Assembly: GCF_002895565.1 (NCBI RefSeq)
Contig: NZ_AZRN01000006.1
Coordinates: 1 to 64,000, forward strand
Direction of reading: 5' to 3'
Source: Petrotoga mexicana DSM 14811
GTDB taxonomy: Bacteria; Thermotogota; Thermotogae; Petrotogales; Petrotogaceae
Length of the DNA: 64,000 nucleotides
Below the pieces are notes generated by a model. It was not told where the DNA came from. It did not search any database and saw only the letters and a program-made list of their open reading frames with translations. Position numbers and translations under genes: made by a program. Below are positions 16,640-25,931 of the stretch, piece by piece. How positions within the stretch are numbered: the first letter of the stretch is position 1; each line of letters begins with the position of its first letter.

Positions 16640-17494
16640 TTGCAAACAAAACCAACTGTTTTTTTAATAACCGGATTATCAGGAGCGGGTAAGACCTTAT
16701 TATTACAATCTCTAGAAGACGAAGGATATTATACAGTTGACAACATACCTCCTCATTTAATAGAACATTTTTTAAACATTTTATGTACAAGCAATGTTAA
16801 AAAACTTGCTATAGTAAGCGATATTAGATGGAAAAATCCAGATAAATTGAACGAACTATTTAAAAATGTTGAAAGTTTAGCCAAATGTAATATGGAAATT
16901 CATAAAGTCTTTTTAAAAGCTGATAAAAGTGAGTTAATCAACAGATACAAAAAAAGCAGAAGAACCCACCCTTTAGGCCTTTCCTTAGAAAACGCTATAG
17001 ATGAAGAAATGAAAGTTATGTCAGAAATAGAAAGTTATTGTGACATTGTTATCGATACTTCCTCAACTGAACCAACCGAGTTTAAAAAAAGATTCTTTCA
17101 GATGATAAAAGAAGATATGAAAAAACTAAAGTTAAATTTTATTAGTTTTGGATTTAAAAACGGTATTCCACCAATCTCTGATTATGTTTTTGACGTGAGA
17201 TATCTCCCAAATCCTTTTTATTTTCCAGAGATGTATGAACTTACTGGTTTAGATATGAAAGTAATTGAATTCCTTGAAAAATTTAAAGAAACTCATGAAA
17301 CTGTCGAGAAGATTGCTAATTTAGCGAAATTTATCCAAGATAAATATTCTGAAAGTGGTCGTATAGAAGCATATTTTTGCATAGGTTGCACAGGAGGGCA
17401 ACATAGATCGGTTTACGTTGCTCAGAAGGTTTATGAAATTTTAAAAAATGAAGGTAGAGAAGTAAGTATAGATCATAGAGATATAGAACGATAA
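16640..17494 (+). CDS. rapZ: RapZ-family nucleotide-binding protein (YvcJ)
   Basis: About 284 residues. Walker A GLSGAGKT at 12-19, the family YTVDNIPPHL just after it, RRTHPL, and the C-terminal CIGCTGGQHRSVYVAQKV, whose metabolite-binding domain is diagnostic. In enterics RapZ is an RNase E adaptor for glucosamine-6-phosphate control; in Firmicutes YvcJ binds GTP and affects competence. The start is a TTG near 16640 about nine bases after GGGTGA; another TTG at 16631 abuts that site. First gene of the conserved rapZ-yvcK-whiA trio. Confidence 0.93.
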   Translation: MQTKPTVFLITGLSGAGKTLLLQSLEDEGYYTVDNIPPHLIEHFLNILCTSNVKKLAIVSDIRWKNPDKLNELFKNVESLAKCNMEIHKVFLKADKSELINRYKKSRRTHPLGLSLENAIDEEMKVMSEIESYCDIVIDTSSTEPTEFKKRFFQMIKEDMKKLKLNFISFGFKNGIPPISDYVFDVRYLPNPFYFPEMYELTGLDMKVIEFLEKFKETHETVEKIANLAKFIQDKYSESGRIEAYFCIGCTGGQHRSVYVAQKVYEILKNEGREVSIDHRDIER

Positions 17495-17525
17495 CATGGA
17501 AATTTTCGTCAGGTGGGTTGATACT

Positions 17526-18461
17526 GTGAAAAATATAGTAACTATTGGTGGTGGAACGGGAACAAGTCAAATATTAAGGGGATTGAAATGGAATCAAGAT
17601 CTCGATATTGTTTCCATTGTTACCGTTACAGATGATGGAGGAAGCTCAGGAATATTGCGTGAAGATTTCAATATACTGCCACCAGGAGATATTAGGAACA
17701 ACATCTTAGCTTTGGCTGAACAGGAAACCTTTCTTACTAAATTACTTAAATATCGATTTAATGAAGGCTTCTTAAAAAATCATAATCTTGGTAACATAAT
17801 TTTGCTAGCATTAACTCGAATTAACGGTAATAATTTCCCTTTAGCGATAAAAACGTTGTCTGAAGCGCTGAAAATAAGGGGAAAGGTCTTTCCTGCTTCT
17901 TTGGATTCTCTAAAACTTGTAGCAGAACTTGACGATGGTGAAATTATTTTTGGGGAAACATCAATTGTGTTGAAAAATAAAAATATAAAAAGAATCTGGT
18001 TGGACGGCAATGCCGAGGCATTTGATGAAAGCGTTATGGCTATTCAAAAAGCTGATATAATAATTTTTGGGCCTGGCAGTTTATATACGAGTATTATCCC
18101 CAATATATTGGTAGACGGAATAAGAAACGCAATCAATTTATGCAAAGCTAGGAAAGTATATATTGCGAATATTATGACACAACCCGGAGAAACGACTAAT
18201 TATTCTTTGAAAGATCATGTTAAAGAATTAGAAAATTATTTAGGTGAAGAATTAGATTACATCATAGCCAACAAATCAAATTTACCAGACGAAATAATTC
18301 AAAGATACCAGAAAATGGGATCTATCCCAGTAAAATTGGATATGGAAGCAGATAGAAGAGTAATGATATCAGATTTGGTTTATATTATAAACGATGAGGA
18401 ACCGAAAATTAGACATGATCCAAAAAAAACATCAGAGTTGATTTTAAAATGCGTTCGATGA
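17526..18461 (+). CDS. yvcK: Gluconeogenesis/morphology factor YvcK (CofD-like)
   Basis: About 311 residues. N-terminal KNIVTIGGGTGTSQILRGLK is the Rossmann-like binding loop; VTVTDDGGSSGILREDFNILPPGDIRN and FGPGSLYTSIIPNILVDGI are family signatures. YvcK binds UDP-sugars and steers carbon to the cell wall in Firmicutes and Mycobacterium. Start at GTG 17526 with AGGTGGG eight bases upstream; an in-frame ATG at 17496 would place that ribosome site inside the gene. Sits between rapZ and whiA with short spacing. Confidence 0.93.
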   Translation: MKNIVTIGGGTGTSQILRGLKWNQDLDIVSIVTVTDDGGSSGILREDFNILPPGDIRNNILALAEQETFLTKLLKYRFNEGFLKNHNLGNIILLALTRINGNNFPLAIKTLSEALKIRGKVFPASLDSLKLVAELDDGEIIFGETSIVLKNKNIKRIWLDGNAEAFDESVMAIQKADIIIFGPGSLYTSIIPNILVDGIRNAINLCKARKVYIANIMTQPGETTNYSLKDHVKELENYLGEELDYIIANKSNLPDEIIQRYQKMGSIPVKLDMEADRRVMISDLVYIINDEEPKIRHDPKKTSELILKCVR

Positions 18462-19369
18462 ATTCCTTTTCAGAAGCACTAAAATTGAGTCTTGTGAATA
18501 GTGATTATATTTTCCCAGAAGCTGAGTTCTATGGTTTTTTCATAGGAAAAGGGGAAATTATTGAAAAAGAAACTAAAAAATTGATAAAAATATCCATAAC
18601 ATCTTTGAATAGTTTTAAAAGATTATATAAACTTTGCAAATATTTTTTCACCGATAAATTTGAAGTACAATTTAACAACGAAAAAAGGTTAAATCTCGGA
18701 GGAACAGGTTCTATATTCTTAAACTATCAAACAACAGATAAAATATTAAAGAAAAAAAATATTTGTTTAACTAAAAATAGATTTTCCCCACTTTTAAAAA
18801 AAGATCCAGTAATTTTTGGATCTTTTATTAAAGGTTTATTGTTATCTTGTGGGTCTATATCAGTAAAAGAATCTTATCATTTAGAATTCAATTTGAAAAC
18901 AAACAATATATTTAAAGAGGATTTAGTTAGAACATTTAAAAGTCTTTTGGGTGTAAATGCCAGATTTTTTAATAGAAGTAAAGGCTCGAAAGTATACATA
19001 AAATCACGCGATGACATTTTGAATATCCTTGAACTTCTCAATGCCAAGGAAAAAGTAAAAGAACTAAGTGAATTAATGGATATAAGGGATTTACGTAGCA
19101 ACGTTACAAGGACTATTAATTTAATATCTGCTAATTCATCAAAAACAGCTCATAGCTCAATAAAGCAAATTAACGATATACAAATTATTCAAGAAAGCAT
19201 TGGTTTAGATAGTTTACCAAACGACCTAAAACAAATTGCTGCTTTTAGATTAGAAAATGAAGATGCAAGTTTGAGTAACATGGCAGAATCTTTATCAATG
19301 AAAAAATCTACCTTGTACAACAAACTAAAAAAAATTTCAAAAATTGCTGAATCTCTAAAAAATACCTAA
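18449..19369 (+). CDS. whiA: DNA-binding protein WhiA
   Basis: 306 residues. N-terminal LAGLIDADG-like half (EAEFYGFFIGKGEI, later IKGLLLSCGSISVKESYHLEF) is degenerate as in all WhiA, followed by a C-terminal helix-turn-helix (SLSNMAESLSMKKSTLYNKLKKI). WhiA regulates division genes in Actinobacteria and affects chromosome segregation in Bacillus. Start ATG 18449 overlaps the yvcK end by 13 bases; a second ATG at 18458 is possible. Conserved operon position after yvcK supports the call. Confidence 0.92.
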   Translation: MRSMNSFSEALKLSLVNSDYIFPEAEFYGFFIGKGEIIEKETKKLIKISITSLNSFKRLYKLCKYFFTDKFEVQFNNEKRLNLGGTGSIFLNYQTTDKILKKKNICLTKNRFSPLLKKDPVIFGSFIKGLLLSCGSISVKESYHLEFNLKTNNIFKEDLVRTFKSLLGVNARFFNRSKGSKVYIKSRDDILNILELLNAKEKVKELSELMDIRDLRSNVTRTINLISANSSKTAHSSIKQINDIQIIQESIGLDSLPNDLKQIAAFRLENEDASLSNMAESLSMKKSTLYNKLKKISKIAESLKNT

Positions 19370-19396
19370 TTTAGGTAAAATGGTGGTGCAATAATT

Positions 19397-19849
19397 ATGA
19401 AATGTCCTTTCTGTGGTTACGAGGAAACTAAAGTTCTAGACTCAAGACCAGTTAGTAACGGCACTTCCATAAGAAGAAGAAGAGAGTGTTTGCAATGCCA
19501 AGCACGCTTTACAACTTATGAAAGATACGAACAAACAAGGATAAGAATAATAAAAAAAGATGGCAGAAGAGAACTATACGATAGAAAAAAACTAATGAAC
19601 GGGATCTTAAAGGCATGTGAAAAAAGGCCTGTAAGTACGGATCAAATCGAAGAAATTGTTGATAATATAGAAGAACAATTAAGAAGAAGTGGCAATTCAG
19701 AAATTTATTCTTCTGAAATCGGTGATAAGGTTATGGAGCAATTGAAATCAATCGACCAGGTAGCTTATGTAAGATTTGCTTCGGTTTATAAAGAATTCAG
19801 AGATTTAGACAGTTTTTTACAGGCTATAAGAGAATTAAAAAATAGTTAA
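19397..19849 (+). CDS. nrdR: Transcriptional repressor NrdR
   Basis: 150 residues, family length. Zinc ribbon C3, C6, C31 and C34 ([20 protein letters not shown]), then an ATP-cone domain ([21 protein letters not shown]). NrdR senses ATP/dATP and represses ribonucleotide reductase genes. No nrd genes are in the window. ATG start with GGTGG upstream. Confidence 0.95.
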   Translation: MKCPFCGYEETKVLDSRPVSNGTSIRRRRECLQCQARFTTYERYEQTRIRIIKKDGRRELYDRKKLMNGILKACEKRPVSTDQIEEIVDNIEEQLRRSGNSEIYSSEIGDKVMEQLKSIDQVAYVRFASVYKEFRDLDSFLQAIRELKNS

Positions 19850-19884
19850 TCACCATTATTAGAAATGGGAGGAGCGATACAAAA

Positions 19885-20364
19885 GTGGCTGAACAAGTAT
19901 ACAAACTAACCAGAGAAGGGTACGAAAAATTAAAAAAGGAACGAGAAGAGCTTAAAAAAAGACTTATGGGGGAAGTTGCCCAAAGAATTAAAGAAGCCAG
20001 GGAATTGGGAGATTTATCAGAGAACAGTGAGTACGAAGAGGCAAAAAACGAACAAGGAATGATAGATTCAAGAATCAAAGAGATAGATTACATATTAGAC
20101 AATGCAGAAGTAATTGAAAATGGAAGCAATCACGATAATTCTACCGTAAGTTTAGGAAAAAAGGTGAAAATAAAAGATTATAGATTGAATAGAGAACAGG
20201 AGTTCTTGCTAGTTACCCCTCAAGAGGCAAATATCGAAGAAAATAAGATCAGTATTGAATCTCCTATTGGAAGATCATTACTAGGAAGAAGAAAAGGGGA
20301 AGTTATCAACATTAAAACAGCCAGAGGAAGCTCAAAAAAAATAGAAATCAAAGAGATAAGCTAA
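19885..20364 (+). CDS. greA: Transcription elongation factor GreA
   Basis: 159 residues. N-terminal coiled coil with [16 protein letters not shown] and the tip acidic pair in [17 protein letters not shown], which provokes transcript cleavage in stalled RNA polymerase; C-terminal FKBP-like domain with [21 protein letters not shown] start with GGAGGAG upstream. Confidence 0.96.
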   Translation: MAEQVYKLTREGYEKLKKEREELKKRLMGEVAQRIKEARELGDLSENSEYEEAKNEQGMIDSRIKEIDYILDNAEVIENGSNHDNSTVSLGKKVKIKDYRLNREQEFLLVTPQEANIEENKISIESPIGRSLLGRRKGEVINIKTARGSSKKIEIKEIS

Positions 20365-20409
20365 GATTTCACACATTACAAACTAACTTTACCAAGCAGG
20401 AGGCAAAGT

Positions 20410-21918
20410 ATGGATCTTAGAAATATACGAATACATCTAATTAAAGAAATGAGAGAAAAAGGATACAATCCGTATAAGTACAATTTTCAAAAAAATTATA
20501 CTTCTCAACAAATTAAAGATCTTTTCGACAGTAAAATAGAGGCTGGCCAACAATTACCGGATCAAGCTTTTAATTTCGCCGGAAGGTTGATGAATCTAAG
20601 AAAACACGGCAAATCTGCTTTTGCTGATTTAAAGGATGAATTTGGACGTATCCAAATATATATCCGTTTAGATCAAGTAGGGCAAGAAAGTTATGATTTT
20701 TTCAAAGAATATATTGATATCGGAGATTGGATAGGAATAAAAGGTTATCCCTTCAAAACAAGAACCGGCGAATTAACCCTTTTGGCTTTAGAAATAGAAT
20801 TACTTTCAAAGGCTATTCGCCCTCTTCCAGAAAAATGGCATGGACTCAAAGATAAAGAAGTTCGATATAGACAAAGATATGTGGATATGATCGCAAACGA
20901 TGACACCATTAAAACCCTTAGAACACGTTTTTTAATCATCAAATACATTAGAGAATACTTAAACAACAAAGGTTTTTTAGAAGTCGAAACTCCTGTTCTC
21001 CAAAGTATAATGGGGGGAGCAAATGCAAGACCTTTTATTACCCATCTAAACGTTTATGATATAGATATGTACCTCCGGATAGCCACAGAACTACATCTAA
21101 AAAGATTGGTCGTCGGAGGCATGGAAAAAGTTTATGAAATAGGGAAAATATTCAGAAACGAAGGTGTTTCAAACAAACATAATCCAGAATTCACAACTAT
21201 TGAGTTGTATCAAGCTTTTGCTGACTACAACAATATGATGGAACTAACCGAAGATCTCTTGTACAACATTACAAAAAAAGTTCACAACAAAGCAAAAGTT
21301 ACATATCAAGGAGAAGAAATAGATTTCACACCTCCTTTCAAAAGAATAAAGATGAGAGAATTCATACAAGAAAATCTTGGAATAGATATAGTAGAAGCTA
21401 GTGATCAAGAACTAAAAGAGTTTTTGAAAAACCAAGGTGAAGAGGTAGAAATAGAAGACAGATACCATTATCTCGATAAAGTATGGGATTTAGTCGAAGA
21501 TAAGATCATTCAACCTACATTTGTTATGGATTACCCTATAGAATTATCTCCACTAGCAAAAAGAAAAAAAGATGACCCAAGGTTGACCGAAAGGTTTGAA
21601 TTAATAATAAAGGGCAACGAAATAGCTAACGCCTTTTCTGAATTGAATGATCCTCAAGATCAATTTGAAAGGTTTAAAAAGCAAATGGAACTGAAAGAGT
21701 TGGGCGATGAAGAAGCTCAAATGATGGATCTTGATTTCATAAGGGCCTTAGAATATGGTTTGCCACCAACTGGAGGGCTAGGAATAGGTATTGACAGAGT
21801 TTGTATGTTGCTCACCGATACTCCAACTATTCGCGACATAATACCTTTCCCAATTGTAAAACCAGTGTCTTTCGAAGACGAAGAAGCTATGTTGAAAGAA
21901 GAAGAGACTAACGAGTAA
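20410..21918 (+). CDS. lysS: Lysyl-tRNA synthetase, class II
   Basis: 502 residues. OB-fold anticodon domain (FNFAGRLMNLRKHGKSAFADL) then the class II core: motif 1 near RYVDMI, motif 2 FRNEGVSNKHNPEFT, motif 3 GLGIGIDRVCMLLT. Charges tRNA-Lys in the cytosol. Start ATG with AGGAGG upstream; ispE follows 12 bases after the stop. Confidence 0.97.
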   Translation: MDLRNIRIHLIKEMREKGYNPYKYNFQKNYTSQQIKDLFDSKIEAGQQLPDQAFNFAGRLMNLRKHGKSAFADLKDEFGRIQIYIRLDQVGQESYDFFKEYIDIGDWIGIKGYPFKTRTGELTLLALEIELLSKAIRPLPEKWHGLKDKEVRYRQRYVDMIANDDTIKTLRTRFLIIKYIREYLNNKGFLEVETPVLQSIMGGANARPFITHLNVYDIDMYLRIATELHLKRLVVGGMEKVYEIGKIFRNEGVSNKHNPEFTTIELYQAFADYNNMMELTEDLLYNITKKVHNKAKVTYQGEEIDFTPPFKRIKMREFIQENLGIDIVEASDQELKEFLKNQGEEVEIEDRYHYLDKVWDLVEDKIIQPTFVMDYPIELSPLAKRKKDDPRLTERFELIIKGNEIANAFSELNDPQDQFERFKKQMELKELGDEEAQMMDLDFIRALEYGLPPTGGLGIGIDRVCMLLTDTPTIRDIIPFPIVKPVSFEDEEAMLKEEETNE

Positions 21919-21930
21919 AAGAGGATTTTA

Positions 21931-22704
21931 ATGCATTTAAAAGCCTTTGGAAAAGTTAACCTTTACTTAGATGTAATTAGTAGGAGAAAAGATAGTTACC
22001 ATAATATTTTAACCCTTTTCCAATCTATTAACGAACACGACGATATATTTATCGAATTTTCTAAAAGTGAAATATTCGAATCAGAACCTCCTTTAAATAT
22101 TTCATGGGATAATAATATAATAAAAAAGTCCATAGAGACCTTTAAAAAAGAAACGGGTTTTTACAATTTTAACTTAAAAATTAAGCTTATTAAGAATTTA
22201 CCTATGGGTGGAGGATTAGGGGGCGGAAGTGCCAATGCCGCTGCTGTTTTAAACTTTCTCTCAAAGAATTTTAAAATATCAGAAAAAGACTTATTCGAAA
22301 TAAGTTGCAAAGTTGGAAGTGATGTTCCTTTTTTGCTAAAAGGCGGAACGGCTATCGGTAAAGGCAAAGGAGAAATTTTAGAATTTTTGGAACCGTTAAA
22401 ATTAAATATAAAAATATACCCCATGAACTATAACATTGATACTAAAAAAATGTATGAAAAAATAGACCAAAATTGGGAAAGTATCATCCATTTTGGTGAT
22501 CCATACAAACTGTACAAAGCTTTAAAAAATAACGACGTTATAACTGCTAAACAAAATGCGTTTAACGTTTTCGAACAAGTGGTATTCAAAGAATATCCTA
22601 AATTGAAACAAAAAAAGGATGACCTAGAAAAGGATGAAGAAATTATATTTGCTTTGATGTCTGGTTCAGGTAGTACGTTATACAAAGTAATTGAAGCTAA
22701 CTGA
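21931..22704 (+). CDS. ispE: 4-diphosphocytidyl-2-C-methyl-D-erythritol kinase
   Basis: 257 residues. GHMP kinase of the MEP isoprenoid pathway. AFGKVNLYLDVISRRKDSYH at the N-terminus and the ATP loop LPMGGGLGGGSANAAA are diagnostic; SDVPFLLKGGTAIGKGKGE and ALMSGSGSTLYKV follow. Slightly shorter than E. coli IspE (283). Its 3' end overlaps the convergent FlhB-like gene by 8 bases. Confidence 0.94.
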   Translation: MHLKAFGKVNLYLDVISRRKDSYHNILTLFQSINEHDDIFIEFSKSEIFESEPPLNISWDNNIIKKSIETFKKETGFYNFNLKIKLIKNLPMGGGLGGGSANAAAVLNFLSKNFKISEKDLFEISCKVGSDVPFLLKGGTAIGKGKGEILEFLEPLKLNIKIYPMNYNIDTKKMYEKIDQNWESIIHFGDPYKLYKALKNNDVITAKQNAFNVFEQVVFKEYPKLKQKKDDLEKDEEIIFALMSGSGSTLYKVIEAN

Positions 22705-22960
22705 ACTCTTTATCTAGCTTATAGACAAAAGCAATTATTTCAGCAGCTAGCTCATACAACTCGGCAGGAATTTCTTCATCCAAATCTAAACCATAAAACT
22801 CTTCAACAGCTTTTTCGCTTTTAACTATTGGTATGTGTTCCTCTTCAGCTATTTCTATGATCCTTCTGGCTATTGAATCGATACCTTTAGCAACGACTTT
22901 AGGTGCCTGATCCGTTCCTCGCTTATACCGTAAAGCTACCGCTTTTTTTGAATTAGACAT
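22697..22960 (-). CDS. Stand-alone FlhB C-terminal domain protein (FlhX/FhlB-like)
   Basis: 87 residues matching only the cytoplasmic C-terminal part of flagellar export protein FlhB. The sequence KKAVALRYKRGTDQAPKVVAKG, then ARRIIEIAEEEHIPIV, corresponds to what follows the autocleaved NPTH loop in FlhB; neither NPTH nor the membrane part is present. Such free-standing domains occur in many flagellated bacteria and can partly replace the FlhB C-terminal domain in substrate switching. No other flagellar genes are nearby. Ends convergent with ispE. Confidence 0.82.
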   Translation of the reverse strand: MSNSKKAVALRYKRGTDQAPKVVAKGIDSIARRIIEIAEEEHIPIVKSEKAVEEFYGLDLDEEIPAELYELAAEIIAFVYKLDKEFS

Positions 22961-22967
22961 TTTTTCA

Positions 22968-23999
22968 TCACTTCTTTAAATACTCTTTCATTGTTTCAAC
23001 AATGTAATCCGCATCTTTTTTACTTACCCAATAATTAGTTACAAATCTGAATTCTCCATTTTCTGGTGGATTTATTTTGATACCTTTTTCTAAAAAAAAT
23101 GATACCATTTCCTCAAAATTTATATCTTTTTGTATTGTGAAAAAAACCATATTTATATGAATATCGTCTAAGTTCAAAGAAATTTCAGGGATTTCACTCA
23201 ATCTTTCTCCCAGATATCTAGCGTTTTCATGATCCTCTTTTAGTCTAAATCTCATCTTTTCAAGGGCAATTAACCCTGCAGCAGCTAAAAATCCAGCTTG
23301 CCTTAAACCTCCACCCATCAGTTTCCGTTTCTTTTTGGCCTTTTGAATGAAATCTTTACTCCCGGCCAGTAAAGAACCTACAGGGGCACACAAACCCTTT
23401 GAAAGGCAAAACATAACTGAATCACAGTACTGAGTTATCTCCTTGGGATCAACGTCCAAGTAGGTTGCAGCGTTGAATACTCTAGCTCCATCCAAATGAA
23501 CAGGAATTCCATTCTCATGAGCTATCTCAGATATTTCTTTCATATTTTCAAGTGGCAAAACCCTTCCATTGGAATGAGCATTTTCTAGACATATCAAACC
23601 AGTAGAGGGGAAATGAAGGTCGTCTTCTTCCTTTCTTATTCTGTTTTGAATGTCTTGAGGTGACATAACTCCCTTATCACTCTTTATAGTTCTCAATTGT
23701 ACACCAGCAATTACCGAAGCCGCTCCAACCTCGTGAACAACTACATGGCAACTATCATCAAGGATAACTTCATTTCCTCTTTCACAATGTGTAAATATGG
23801 AAAGTTGGTTACCAAACGTTCCACTAGGAACAAAAAGTGCGTCTTCCTTTCCAACTACTTCTGCAGCGTATTCTTCTAATTTTTTCATCGTTGGGTCTTC
23901 ATCGTAAACATCATCACCAACTTTTGCATTAAACATCGCTTCTCTCATCTCTTGAGTAGGTTGCGTAACGGTATCACTTCTGATGTCTATGTATCTCAC
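22968..23999 (-). CDS. ltaE: Low-specificity L-threonine aldolase
   Basis: 343 residues. Fold type I PLP enzyme splitting L-threonine or allo-threonine into glycine and acetaldehyde. Family start YIDIRSDTVTQPTQEMREAM, VGDDVYDEDPT, FVPSGTFGNQL, HLDGARVFNAA, and PLP lysine K201 in FCLSKGLCAPVGS. Glutamate and histidine near HEVGAASVIAG also fit. GTG start with GGAGGAG upstream. The FlhB-like gene follows 7 bases later. Confidence 0.94.
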   Translation of the reverse strand: MRYIDIRSDTVTQPTQEMREAMFNAKVGDDVYDEDPTMKKLEEYAAEVVGKEDALFVPSGTFGNQLSIFTHCERGNEVILDDSCHVVVHEVGAASVIAGVQLRTIKSDKGVMSPQDIQNRIRKEEDDLHFPSTGLICLENAHSNGRVLPLENMKEISEIAHENGIPVHLDGARVFNAATYLDVDPKEITQYCDSVMFCLSKGLCAPVGSLLAGSKDFIQKAKKKRKLMGGGLRQAGFLAAAGLIALEKMRFRLKEDHENARYLGERLSEIPEISLNLDDIHINMVFFTIQKDINFEEMVSFFLEKGIKINPPENGEFRFVTNYWVSKKDADYIVETMKEYLKK

Positions 24000-24017
24000 T
24001 AAAACTCCTCCTCTTTC

Positions 24018-24869
24018 TCAAAGCTCTTTTAAATCTAATTTCTTTTTCAAATATTTATTTACTCTATATGAAAAAGTAGTCAAAATTATTACTCCAATCA
24101 TAATTGAAGCCCCAATCATCTGTAACCCAGAAAATTTCTCCCCTAAAAAAATAAATGAAAATAATGAAGCGAATATGGGTTCGCCAATGAATATAAGAAC
24201 GGTTGAATTAGAACCAATTACCTTTTGATATCTAGCTTGCAGAAAATTCACAACTATGGTCGCTGCTATTCCAGTGTATATAGCGGTTAACCAAATTGGC
24301 GCACCTAATTTCCAACTAGAATTGAATGAAATTGACACATTGATTATAGCAGCAAATAAAAACTGATAAGCTAAAAGCGATGTTTCTTCAACAACTTTTG
24401 AAAATTTCGTTATTAAAACAATATGAACTGCAAACAAAACGGCACCCAAAAACGTTAAGAAATCCCCAAAATTAAACCCTGAAATACCTCCAAAAAGCAT
24501 GTAAGAACCTAACAAAGACAAAGGAAAACATAACCACTGAATGAAGTTAGGTTTTTCTTTTTCAATTAAATAAGAAATTATAGGAGTAAATGGAATATAT
24601 AAAGAGGTAATAAATCCACTTTTTGAAGCATCTGTAAAATTGATTCCATAAGTTTGCAAGGCATGTGCTAGTCCTAAAATTATTCCTAAGGTTGCCCCGT
24701 ACTTGAAAGAATGCTTTTTCCAAATAAGGAAAGATAAAACAGCTGCAATACCAAACCTTATAAACAAATAGGGCAAAGTTTGAAGATCAGTTAACACTAC
24801 CTTGTGAATTGGAAAGGTAGAACCCCATATTACAGTAACTAGCAAAAGCCATAAAAATGCTCTAATCAA
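24018..24869 (-). CDS. EamA/DMT-family membrane transporter
   Basis: About 283 residues, ten predicted helices made of two EamA repeats. N-terminal TVIWGSTFPIHKVVL and the second-repeat STVLIFIGEPIFASLFSFIFLGEK are characteristic. Likely an exporter or importer of a small metabolite; substrate unknown. The best start is TTG 24869, with GGGGGAG six bases before it; an in-frame ATG at 24884 overlaps that site. Immediately upstream of threonine aldolase, so an amino-acid exporter role is possible but only inferred. Confidence 0.86.
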   Translation of the reverse strand: MIRAFLWLLLVTVIWGSTFPIHKVVLTDLQTLPYLFIRFGIAAVLSFLIWKKHSFKYGATLGIILGLAHALQTYGINFTDASKSGFITSLYIPFTPIISYLIEKEKPNFIQWLCFPLSLLGSYMLFGGISGFNFGDFLTFLGAVLFAVHIVLITKFSKVVEETSLLAYQFLFAAIINVSISFNSSWKLGAPIWLTAIYTGIAATIVVNFLQARYQKVIGSNSTVLIFIGEPIFASLFSFIFLGEKFSGLQMIGASIMIGVIILTTFSYRVNKYLKKKLDLKEL

Positions 24870-25025
24870 TCTATACTCCCCCATTTTTTTTGCTTATTTC
24901 GAAATATTATACCAAATTTTAATTCGAATTTAAATCGTATTCTTAATTAATCTTAAGAATTTTTAATAAAAATCGTTGCGTTTTGGTGTATAATTGAAGA
25001 AAACTTATATAAAAAAGGGGGTAAT

Positions 25026-25478
25026 GTTTTCAAGTTAAAAAATCCAACTATAGGCACTGTAGAATTCAAAGATTTGACTAATTTCATTAAATTATTTTTA
25101 GAAAACAAAAGTTACAAAGTGTGGGTAGGTACAGATAGCCATGCAAGAGATGGGCACGTAACTTTTGCGACAGCTATAGTAATTTACAAAGTAGGCAATG
25201 GGGCTACATATTTTTATTATGTCACTCACGAACGTAGGTCATACGATATGTACTCAAGATTGATAAAAGAAGCCGAATTTAGTTTAAACACCGCAGAATT
25301 TATCGAAAATCACTTAAATTTAATAAAGCCAGAAATACACCTTGATATAGGTTTAAACGGTAGATCAAAAGAGGTTTTTAGTGTTATTACAGGCTACGTA
25401 AAAGGTTTGGGATATAATTATAAAATAAAGCCAGAATCATTTGCAGCTACTAATGTTGCTCATCTATATACCAAGTAA
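25026..25478 (+). CDS. YkuK-like (DUF458) RNase H-like protein, non-standard start
   Basis: About 150 residues. The core YKVWVGTDSHARDGHVTFATAIVIYKVGNGATYFYY and the C-terminal HLDIGLNGRSKEV, YKIKPESFAATNVAHLYTK match the YkuK/DUF458 family, an RNase H-like fold with unknown function. The first standard in-frame start (TTG 25074) would cut off the conserved leader KNPTIGTVEFKDL seen upstream in the same frame. Upstream of that only GTT (25026) is near the ribosome site AAGGGGGT. An ATG at 25024 is out of frame by one base; one extra T in the T4 run would restore it. Confidence 0.72.
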   Translation, partial: VFKLKNPTIGTVEFKDLTNFIKLFLENKSYKVWVGTDSHARDGHVTFATAIVIYKVGNGATYFYYVTHERRSYDMYSRLIKEAEFSLNTAEFIENHLNLIKPEIHLDIGLNGRSKEVFSVITGYVKGLGYNYKIKPESFAATNVAHLYTK

Positions 25479-25497
25479 AAATATTGGTATATTTTTT
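25466..25497 (+). terminator. Terminator after the YkuK-like gene
   Basis: Nine-bp stem ATATACCAA/TTGGTATAT with a 9-base loop and T6, overlapping the stop codon. Confidence 0.75.
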
Positions 25498-25533
25498 GTT
25501 TTAATTATATTCTCAACAATTATTTTTATTTTC

Positions 25534-25562
25534 TTAACATAAATAGGAGTACAATATATAAG
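25534..25562 (+). promoter_or_regulatory. Probable promoter of the V-ATPase operon
   Basis: TTAACA (25534-25539), 17-bp spacer, TATAAG (25557-25562), 45 bases before the first ATPase gene. Confidence 0.45.
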
Positions 25563-25607
25563 TAGAATTTAGTAAAAATAGTTGTATTTTTTCTCAGAGG
25601 TGGAATC

Positions 25608-25925
25608 ATGAATTTAAATCCAAACGACGTTATAAAAAAGTTGATAGAAGCAGAAGAGAACTACGATAAAAAATTAAAAGATTTCCAAAAAAAATTGATT
25701 GAGGAACAAGAAGAACAAATTTCTCTTTTAGAAAAAGAAAAAGAGGATAAAATGCTGGAAGTTGATAATCAATACAAAGCCATCATTAAAAAAGCAGAAG
25801 AAAGATCAAGAGATCTATTGGACGAAGCAGATAGAGATATAAAGAATTATAAAAACAAGTTTGAAAAGTTGGAAAAAGATAAAGAAAAAATAGCCAAAAA
25901 AGTGATAGAAAATTTAATTTACTGA
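25608..25925 (+). CDS. V/A-type ATPase subunit H (peripheral stalk coiled coil)
   Basis: 105 residues, almost wholly charged coiled coil (LIEAEENYDKKLKDFQKKLI onward), corresponding to AhaH/NtpF, which pairs with subunit E to form the outer stalk. The first gene of a complete nine-gene operon in the order H-C-I-K-F-E-A-B-D. AGAGGTGG precedes the ATG. Assignment rests on position and composition, as coiled coils give weak similarity. Confidence 0.75.
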   Translation: MNLNPNDVIKKLIEAEENYDKKLKDFQKKLIEEQEEQISLLEKEKEDKMLEVDNQYKAIIKKAEERSRDLLDEADRDIKNYKNKFEKLEKDKEKIAKKVIENLIY

Positions 25926-25931
25926 TCGAGG

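Noticed and set aside
24939-24960. Inverted repeat ATTCTTAA/TTAAGAAT upstream of the YkuK-like gene
   Set aside because: A/T-only stem of low stability with no gene to terminate; could be chance in this composition.
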